Part shown: positions 35,727 to 41,374 of the stretch, piece after piece
How positions within the stretch are numbered: position 1 is the first letter of the stretch
Layout: every line of letters starts with the position of its first letter
Assembly: GCA_913031285.1 (NCBI GenBank)
Contig: CAJWEI010000027.1
Location: forward strand, 1-41,374
Direction: 5' to 3'
Source: an uncultured Alphaproteobacteria bacterium
GTDB taxonomy: Bacteria; Pseudomonadota; Alphaproteobacteria; Rhodobacterales; Rhodobacteraceae
DNA length: 41,374 bases
The notes under the pieces: model-generated
The model's input: only the letters and a program-made list of their open reading frames with translations
Database searches by the model: none
Told to the model about the DNA's origin: nothing
Program-made: the position numbers and the translations under genes

Positions 35727-36779
35727 ATGTCTTTTGTGAATAATTTGTCACGACTTATAGTCGGTTCATCCGACCATGTAGTTGCACTTCGAAAGTCAAT
35801 AGTTGACGTAGCTGAGCATAATATTCCCGTTCTAATCTTGGGTCCAAGTGGGTCCGGAAAAGAGCTCGTTGCGCAATCACTTGCGGATATTTCTGGCCGA
35901 TCTGGTCGGTTAATATCCGTGAATTGCACCTCCATCCCGCATAGCCTTCTTGAGGCTGAATTATTTGGATACGAGAAAGGCGCGTTCACCGGCGCTAGTA
36001 AATCTCATAAGGGGAAATTTGAACAAGCACACAATGGTACGCTTTTCCTCGACGAGATCGGTGATATGCCTCAAGATCTCCAGTCAAAACTATTGCGAGC
36101 CCTAGAGACTAAAACATTTACACCAGTTGGCTCATCCCGCGAAGTCGCAGTTGATTTCCGCCTCGTATGCGCCACGCACAAAAACCTTTATAAACAAGTT
36201 GTGATGAAAACTTTCCGCTCGGATCTATTTTTCCGGATCAGCGCGTTTCCAATTCGTATTCCCGCTCTGCGCGACAGATCAGAAGATATCGAAAAACTAG
36301 TTTATCATTTAGCACAGCAGTTGTCTTTGGGACTTGGAAGTGGAACATCATTCAAAGTTGAAAAGGACGCTCTTTGGCTCTTGAAAACATTCCCATGGCC
36401 TGGGAATATCCGCCAGCTAAGAAATGTGGTCGAATGCTTGATAATTCGAAGTGGCGGTAAGGTGATTACTGCTCAACAAGTGCAAAAAGCCCTGCGTGAA
36501 CAAAGTCGTCAAAGGCTTCATAAAGAGGCCACAAACGAGGCGGCAGGCGGTTTGTCTCTGAGTAAAATTCAGTCTTCACCCGTAGAATCTATTACAGATT
36601 ATAGATCGTTCTTCGTGTCCAACGGCAAGTTAATGATTGCGGAACACTTGAAATCGGTTGAAAAGGAAGTGGTGCATGCCGCGATTGTCGCTGCAGGAGA
36701 TGACTATGATTTAGCTGCACAAATGCTTCATCTTTCAGTGCCGGAACTGTTTGAAAAAAAGCAGCTCCACGGGCTCTAA
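35727..36779 (+). CDS. Sigma-54-dependent activator without a receiver domain
   Basis: The 350-residue protein begins almost directly with the AAA+ domain. It has Walker A GPSGSGKE (39-46), the sigma-54-contacting GAFTGA loop (85-90), Walker B GTLFLDEIGD (104-113) and WPGNIRQL (about 224-231), all intact. The C-terminal segment AIVAAGDDYDLAAQMLHLSVPEL (split: residues about 319-341) is a Fis-type helix-turn-helix, somewhat diverged. There is no N-terminal receiver, PAS or GAF domain, so control must come from a partner or from its own expression, as for PspF. AGAGG lies 6 bases ahead of the ATG. It is convergent with dctM, 34 bases apart. The targets are unknown; I found no good -24/-12 promoter in this window. 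Confidence 0.88.
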   Translation: MSFVNNLSRLIVGSSDHVVALRKSIVDVAEHNIPVLILGPSGSGKELVAQSLADISGRSGRLISVNCTSIPHSLLEAELFGYEKGAFTGASKSHKGKFEQAHNGTLFLDEIGDMPQDLQSKLLRALETKTFTPVGSSREVAVDFRLVCATHKNLYKQVVMKTFRSDLFFRISAFPIRIPALRDRSEDIEKLVYHLAQQLSLGLGSGTSFKVEKDALWLLKTFPWPGNIRQLRNVVECLIIRSGGKVITAQQVQKALREQSRQRLHKEATNEAAGGLSLSKIQSSPVESITDYRSFFVSNGKLMIAEHLKSVEKEVVHAAIVAAGDDYDLAAQMLHLSVPELFEKKQLHGL

Positions 36780-36813
36780 TCCATTACTGAGTCAGAGTGA
36801 CAAGAATCTGTGG

Positions 36814-38133
36814 CTAATACATAAGTCTAAGCATAAACAAAGTCAGGCTTGGAAACGAGAATAATAGGATAACGCGAAGAATATCGCTGAGCAGAAACGG
36901 TACGACTCCTCTGAAGGTTTCCAATATTTTGACATCGCCTGCCATTTTATTAATGATAAACACATTCAATCCCACTGGCGGAGTGATTAGACCGACCTCG
37001 ACAACGATGAGAGTCAATATACCGAACCAAATTGCTGTTTCTTCTACACCCATTCCGAAATCAAGCATCATGATGACTGGAAAAATTACTGGGATAGTTA
37101 ATAAGATCATCGCCATACTGTCCATCAGGCAGCCCAAGAATACGTAAAGCACCAAAATAGTAGCAACCACCGTAAAGGGGGAGAAATCCCCTTCAAGTAT
37201 AAATATCGCTAGATGATTGGGCAGATGTGACAGCGCGATGAAAGAATTGAAAAACTCAGCCCCTAACAGGATTAGAAATATCATCCCGGACGTGATTGCC
37301 GTGTTCTGGATTACATCCATCAACGCCAACCAACCAAAGTTCTTTTGCAGCAGAGCAATAATACCAGTCCCTGCAGCACCCACAGCAGCCCCTTCGGTAG
37401 GCGTAAACCAACCTAAGTAAATACCACTCAACATAAAGGTGAATATGAAAACAACATGCCAAATATCACAGAATTTGATTAACCTACTTCGCCAAGGAAT
37501 ACGGTCTTGAGCCCGTTCAGAGGCTGGAAAAATTCGTACATAGATTGCTATAACTAAAATATACCCCAAAGCCGCAAGAATACCGGGAAAAAAGGCTGCC
37601 AAAAACATTTTAGCAATATTTTGTTCAGTTAAAATCGAATAGATGATCAGTATGACGGATGGTGGGATTAATATTCCCAAAGTTCCTCCTGCGGCAAGGG
37701 CCCCAGTGCTTAGAGACCCAGAATACCCAAGTCTTCGCAGTTCGGGCAGAGCCACTTTTCCCATGGTCGCAGCAGTTGCCAGAGAAGATCCACAGATTGC
37801 ACCAAACCCGCCACAAGCACCGACAGCTGCCATTGCCACTCCGCCGCGCAAATGTCCTAGACAGGCGCTGGAAAATTGGAAAAGGGATTTGCTCATTCCA
37901 GCGCTGGATGCAAAATTCCCCATTAAGAGAAACAATGGTATGACAGATAAGGAATAGTCAGAGAATAAGTGCCAAACGCTTGTTTTAGTAACTGAGAAGA
38001 TTGGCAACCATCCAGAAATCAAAGATGTTCCTCCAGCCCCGACCAGAAGCATGGCAAGCCCTATAGGAAGGCGCAGAGCCAAAAGTGCAAATAGCAATGG
38101 AAAGGCTATAATACCAAGCGTTTCGCGGTCCAT
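36814..38133 (-). CDS. TRAP transporter large permease (DctM-type)
   Basis: The 439-residue membrane protein has about twelve hydrophobic segments. The family-typical segments are ACGGFGAICGSSLATAATMG and GTLGILIPPSVILIIY, followed late by VGLITPPVGLNVFII. TRAP systems import organic acids with a sodium gradient. It is the last gene of the dctP-dctQ-dctM unit and starts 3 bases after the dctQ stop. The substrate is set by the DctP protein. Confidence 0.93.
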   Translation of the reverse strand: MDRETLGIIAFPLLFALLALRLPIGLAMLLVGAGGTSLISGWLPIFSVTKTSVWHLFSDYSLSVIPLFLLMGNFASSAGMSKSLFQFSSACLGHLRGGVAMAAVGACGGFGAICGSSLATAATMGKVALPELRRLGYSGSLSTGALAAGGTLGILIPPSVILIIYSILTEQNIAKMFLAAFFPGILAALGYILVIAIYVRIFPASERAQDRIPWRSRLIKFCDIWHVVFIFTFMLSGIYLGWFTPTEGAAVGAAGTGIIALLQKNFGWLALMDVIQNTAITSGMIFLILLGAEFFNSFIALSHLPNHLAIFILEGDFSPFTVVATILVLYVFLGCLMDSMAMILLTIPVIFPVIMMLDFGMGVEETAIWFGILTLIVVEVGLITPPVGLNVFIINKMAGDVKILETFRGVVPFLLSDILRVILLFSFPSLTLFMLRLMY

Positions 38134-38136
38134 TTC

Positions 38137-38673
38137 TTAGACCTTAAGCAAAAGCTTGCGCGCATCTCGCCCGGCAACGTAGAAGCAACAGATCGATAAA
38201 ACGAAAAACGAAAATATTACTGGTAAAAATGGGATCCAGACTGGAATTTGTAATAGCATAGTCTCCTCTTTGTAATGCATCATGTCCTTTAAACCTAAAC
38301 ACATGCGACATCCAAAAAAACCAGCCACAAGACCAAAAATCAAAGAGCCCAATATATCAAGGCAGCCTGTCATCCAAGATGGAAAACTCGCAGTAACAAA
38401 GTCCACGATCACATTCCCCTTGCGCATAAAGCAAAGCGGTAAAAATGCAGCTACCGCTACAGCACAACCCATTTCCACAAGTTCAAAATCACCAACCATC
38501 GAGCTGAAGAAAAAAAGCCGTCCCAATACTGAAAGAAAATTTATGCTGACAATGGCGATGAGAACAAGACCTCCAAAGGCAGCAAGGCATACAACCGTCA
38601 AATCTAAGAAATACCCAAACAAATCGTTCGGGTATTTCCGTCTTTTAGAAAAATATGCCTCTTCAATTTTCAT
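38137..38673 (-). CDS. TRAP transporter small permease (DctQ-type)
   Basis: The 178-residue protein has four hydrophobic segments (about 27-50, 66-88, 103-125, 143-166), the standard DctQ topology. It overlaps the end of dctP by 11 bases and is followed by dctM. DctQ bridges the large permease and the binding protein in the inner membrane. The sequence is the least conserved of the three, so the call depends on topology and context. Confidence 0.88.
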   Translation of the reverse strand: MKIEEAYFSKRRKYPNDLFGYFLDLTVVCLAAFGGLVLIAIVSINFLSVLGRLFFFSSMVGDFELVEMGCAVAVAAFLPLCFMRKGNVIVDFVTASFPSWMTGCLDILGSLIFGLVAGFFGCRMCLGLKDMMHYKEETMLLQIPVWIPFLPVIFSFFVLSICCFYVAGRDARKLLLKV

Positions 38674-39691
38674 ATTTTGAAATTAGATCCCGCGTTGTTT
38701 GGACAATTCCCGCCCCGTCCATACCATTTGTATTCGCTTTTGTAATCCAATCTGAAACGACTTGGTCCCCAACAGCTTGAAATGCGGCAAGCTGTTGGCC
38801 TGATAAAGAATGAAAATCACCACCTGCTTTTTTCGCCATTTCAAGAGCTGGTCCTTCGAACTCATCCCAAAGTTGTCCAGCAAGTTTTGCCAAAGACATT
38901 CCTGAATTGTTATCAATTACTGCTTTTTGAGAAACCGATAGGCTCTCGTATTTTGCTTTATTCATCAAGAACAAGAACGCCGTTGTGTAAAGCCCACGTT
39001 GCCCTGACACAGTCGTATGAGCCTTAGTTAATTCATGTAGCTTGAACGAGGGCATAATCTCGTATGGGACAACCATTCCATCGATCACACCCTTCGACAA
39101 TGAAGGCGCCACCTGAGGAACGGGCATACCAACTGGCGTCGCCCCCATTGCACCAAGCATGCTACTAATAACACGTGTAGGGCCGCGGATTTTAAGGCCC
39201 TCCAGATCTGAAAGCTGAGTAACAAGCCGATTCTTTGTGTGTATTTTTCCAGGTGCATGGACATGCACAGTTAGAACTTTATACTCTTTTAGTTCATCTA
39301 TAGCGATCGTTTGGGCAAATTCCTGAGCCGCCTGAGATGTCGCTTCGGCACTGCCAGGTAAAAACGGTAAATCAAATACTTCTAGTTTGGGGAAACGTCC
39401 AGGTGTGTAACCTGCAACAGTCCAAATGATATCAACCACACCATCACGTACTTGGTCGACCAATTGAGCTGGTTTACCACCAAGCTGCATGGAGTAATAA
39501 GTTTCAATTCTAAGCTCACCCGCAGATTGTTCTTCGATCCGATTGGCCCAAGGCCGAACAAACTTTGAATTCTGACTTGCTGGGGCAGGCGCAAACGAAT
39601 GGAATTTTAAGGTCACAGCCTCTCCGAACGCGTTATCACTTAGTCCAAATCCAAGTATAAAACCTGCACTTAACAATTTGAACATTTTCAT
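38663..39691 (-). CDS. TRAP transporter substrate-binding protein (DctP-type)
   Basis: The chosen 342-residue protein starts MKMFKLLSAGFILGFGL, giving a good signal peptide with cleavage near FGEA. The mature part has VTLKFHSFAPAPASQN, the PGRFPKLEVFDLPFLPG stretch and the conserved ligand-carboxylate arginine region LEGLKIRGPTRV. An ATG six codons upstream (39707-39709) overlaps a GGGGAG sequence that suits the downstream start better. The expected ligand is an organic acid; it cannot be named. The gene upstream on the same strand encodes a fumarylacetoacetate-hydrolase family enzyme, which may hint at aromatic or dicarboxylic acid use. Confidence 0.92.
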   Translation of the reverse strand: MKMFKLLSAGFILGFGLSDNAFGEAVTLKFHSFAPAPASQNSKFVRPWANRIEEQSAGELRIETYYSMQLGGKPAQLVDQVRDGVVDIIWTVAGYTPGRFPKLEVFDLPFLPGSAEATSQAAQEFAQTIAIDELKEYKVLTVHVHAPGKIHTKNRLVTQLSDLEGLKIRGPTRVISSMLGAMGATPVGMPVPQVAPSLSKGVIDGMVVPYEIMPSFKLHELTKAHTTVSGQRGLYTTAFLFLMNKAKYESLSVSQKAVIDNNSGMSLAKLAGQLWDEFEGPALEMAKKAGGDFHSLSGQQLAAFQAVGDQVVSDWITKANTNGMDGAGIVQTTRDLISKYEN

Positions 39692-40079
39692 ATATTCCAA
39701 TCTCCCCATTAATTGACCGGCTGTTAATATAGCACTTTATTTCCAGAGACGATGAGCGCAACTTATATCCTTTCTGCAAAGTTAAAAATACCCAAATTGG
39801 TTGAAAATATCGCTTTTGCATCAGTCGCGTGAAGGAAACAAAAGCTTAAGTGATCCAGCCAAAACCCTAATGCGCCAATCATGGGCCAACGTGCCTGCTT
39901 CTTCACTTCTTTAAGTCAGCGGTAAAGAGCAAAACACTCTGGACGGCTTGTCGAATGGTGAGGTTTTATTTTCGATGATTACAGAATTCACTCCCATCGT
40001 TAAAAGCATGTTTGAAAAGAATTATTCTATTGACGCAGCGTCAATAGAAAGTTGTCAGCTTGCACCTCCGAATAAGAAG
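39692..40079. other. Intergenic region between the FAH-family gene and dctP
   Basis: This gap of nearly 390 bases should contain the dctPQM promoter. No gene is convincing. A plus-strand frame of 49 codons (39975-40124) exists but overlaps the end of the FAH-family gene. The palindrome at 40025-40049 is its clearest element. Confidence 0.5.
40025..40049. promoter_or_regulatory. 25-bp palindrome upstream of dctPQM
   Basis: TTCTATTGACGC - A - GCGTCAATAGAA is a perfect palindrome with 12-bp arms and a single central base. It lies 31 bases past the end of the FAH-family gene and about 330 bases before dctP. The symmetry suits a dimeric regulator such as a GntR-type protein. As RNA it could also form a 10-bp stem with a 5-base loop and act as a terminator of the FAH-family gene, though the following bases are only loosely T-rich. 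Confidence 0.55.
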
Positions 40080-40937
40080 TCATGCCACCCGCTCGTCAAT
40101 GATCGGGTTAGTGAGCGTACCTAGACATCCGATCTCAACTTCGACTGTGTCACCCGCAAACATATATACGGGTGGGTCGCGCCGATCACCAACACCACCT
40201 GGAGTACCAGACACAATCACATCCCCAGGCGAAAGCGGCGTAAACTGAGAACAGTAACTGATCAACTCCTCAACTGGAAAAATCAAATCAGCTAAGGAGG
40301 CATCTTGCATTACTTGTCCATTCAACCGAGTTTGGATCGCGAGCCTCCTGTAATCACCAACCTCATCAGGCGTGACCATATAGGGGCCAAATCCTCCACT
40401 AGATGGAAAATTTTTACCTGGGGTAAATTGGGACGTGCGTCGCTGCCAATCGCGGATACTACCGTCATTATAACAAGCATAACCAGCTACATATTCAAGC
40501 GCATCTTCCTGTGCGATATTGCGTCCACCACGGCCAATAATAACTGCCATTTCACCCTCATAATCAAACCTGTCCGAAAAGGCCGGCTTAATCATTGGTT
40601 GCCCATGGCCTACTTGCGAGTCTGCAAATCGCGTAAAAACAGTTGGATAATCAACATCAGGACGCCCAGTTTCAAGTTTATGTTTCTGGTAATTCAATCC
40701 AATACAAAGAATTTTGGCCGGATCTGGGATAACTGGCAAAAGGGTTACATCTGACCATTTTAGTTCAGGCTTCCGATCCACAATGTACAACATCGCATCA
40801 TCTATACGGCCTGCAGTTATGGCAGCATTCAGAGAGTACAAATTGTTTCCCAAAACACCTCCAAGGTTGATAATGCCTCCTGGGACCACAGCCCCAAAGT
40901 TTGGTTGGCCCTTGCGCACAAAACTAATTATTTTCAT
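40080..40937 (-). CDS. Fumarylacetoacetate hydrolase family enzyme
   Basis: The 285-residue protein has an N-terminal domain with MKIISFVRKGQPNFGAVV and the catalytic FAH domain with KILCIGLNYQKHKLE. Metal-binding acids lie in DYEGEMAVIIG and CYNDGSIRDWQRR, followed by FTPGKNF and the SPGDVIVSGTPGGVG loop. Family members hydrolyse, hydrate or decarboxylate beta-diketo and 2-oxo acids in the breakdown of aromatics and sugars, such as ureidoglycolate lyase-like or 2,4-diketo-acid hydrolases; the substrate is not determined. It sits upstream of dctPQM on the same strand, suggesting an uptake-plus-catabolism pairing. Confidence 0.9.
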   Translation of the reverse strand: MKIISFVRKGQPNFGAVVPGGIINLGGVLGNNLYSLNAAITAGRIDDAMLYIVDRKPELKWSDVTLLPVIPDPAKILCIGLNYQKHKLETGRPDVDYPTVFTRFADSQVGHGQPMIKPAFSDRFDYEGEMAVIIGRGGRNIAQEDALEYVAGYACYNDGSIRDWQRRTSQFTPGKNFPSSGGFGPYMVTPDEVGDYRRLAIQTRLNGQVMQDASLADLIFPVEELISYCSQFTPLSPGDVIVSGTPGGVGDRRDPPVYMFAGDTVEVEIGCLGTLTNPIIDERVA

Positions 40938-40977
40938 TCTTTATCCATTCTCTATTTAAAAGCGTATACCGATTTGT

Positions 40978-41374
40978 TTAGCGTGCGAGGCTCGCGCGGC
41001 CAACCGACAATATCACCTCAAGCTTGGTTGAGATTTCCATCCATTTTTTATCTGTATTTTTATTCAGCACAAATAGATTATTTCCCGCTCCATAGTATCT
41101 TAATTCGCAGACAATTTTAAAATCTAAACATGCAAAATAATCACAGTAGTCTCGGATTAAACCCCATTCACCTACTTCATATAATTGATAGCCGACGCGC
41201 CATCTTTCAACTTTAAAGCAAGTCAATGTTTGATGCTCTTGTTTCGAAGCAATAAAGGCAGACGCCAACTCCCGATTAATATGCTGCACCTATTCGGCGC
41301 TTTAAGGCCCAGCTTTAACTAATACAATTGCAACTTTTCGAGACTCATTATTAGCAAATGTAAAATAGTGAGCA
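40978..41374 (-). pseudogene. Possible decayed gene of unknown family, entering from the right edge
   Basis: A minus-strand frame from 41289 to 40978 gives 103 residues from a GTG without a ribosome-binding site, containing RWRVGYQLYEVGEWGLIRDY and YYGAGNNLFVLN. The same frame upstream reads AHYFTFANNESRKVAIVLVK, then AGP, stop, SAE, stop, then the GTG. Protein-like composition on both sides of two stops (41305-41303 TAA region and 41290-41292 TAG) suggests a gene broken by two nonsense codons, or an intact small gene preceded by chance. I do not recognise the family. It ends about 40 bases before the FAH-family gene. Confidence 0.35.

Noticed and set aside
39975-40124. Small plus-strand frame of 49 codons
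   Set aside because: It overlaps the end of the FAH-family gene, lacks a well-placed ribosome-binding site and has no recognised relatives.

Overview
The window looks like chromosome from a marine alphaproteobacterium of the Rhodobacteraceae (roseobacter-type), probably one of the lower-G+C lineages. This rests on the protein families, on the order aroA-cmk-rpsA-ihfB-lapA-trpF-trpB, on a hisB-hisH-(DUF2147)-hisA-hisF-hisE block, and on a TRAP transporter, tungstate transporter and MttB-superfamily protein in one stretch. There is no insertion sequence, CRISPR array, rRNA or tRNA that I can see.

Layout. 1-1.7 kb: an ABC1/UbiB-type kinase with a good rho-independent terminator. 2.1-4.8 kb: a translationally coupled pair, glycine amidinotransferase then a non-pyrrolysine MttB-superfamily protein. 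5.0-6.1 kb: a membrane-anchored serine hydrolase of the beta-lactamase/6-aminohexanoate-dimer hydrolase type. 6.3-10.0 kb: histidine biosynthesis on the minus strand, split into hisBH and hisAFE by a periplasmic DUF2147 gene on the other strand, with a stand-alone Lrp/AsnC sensor domain divergent from hisB. 10.9-13.2 kb: tungstate ABC transporter tupBCA, behind a molybdopterin-binding subunit of a xanthine dehydrogenase/CO dehydrogenase-like hydroxylase (13.4-15.6 kb) that has no small or FAD subunit beside it and starts with TTG. 15.9-16.6 kb: a decayed HD-domain hydrolase gene with two frameshifts and a stop.

16.6-27.2 kb is dense core genome on the plus strand: valS, trmB, aroA, cmk, rpsA, ihfB, lapA, trpF and trpB. 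It links translation, the shikimate pathway and tryptophan synthesis. 27.3-28.2 kb: an M19-family dipeptidase whose reading frame appears to start at ATT. 28.5-30.7 kb: a hybrid membrane histidine kinase with substitutions in its H-box and receiver. 30.8-33.6 kb: polA. 33.6-35.7 kb is mostly non-coding, holding a very short zinc-ribbon protein and a strong dyad. 35.7-36.8 kb: a sigma-54 activator without a receiver domain, convergent with dctPQM (36.8-39.7 kb). 40.1-40.9 kb: a fumarylacetoacetate-hydrolase family enzyme upstream of the transporter, separated from it by a 25-bp palindrome. At the right edge is a coding-like frame interrupted by two stops.

The least ordinary parts are the amidinotransferase-MttB pair, the orphan molybdenum hydroxylase next to a tungstate importer, the ATT-initiated dipeptidase and the unusual signalling residues of the hybrid kinase. 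I found no clearly new defence or mobile system. All family assignments are by reading motifs; no search was run.
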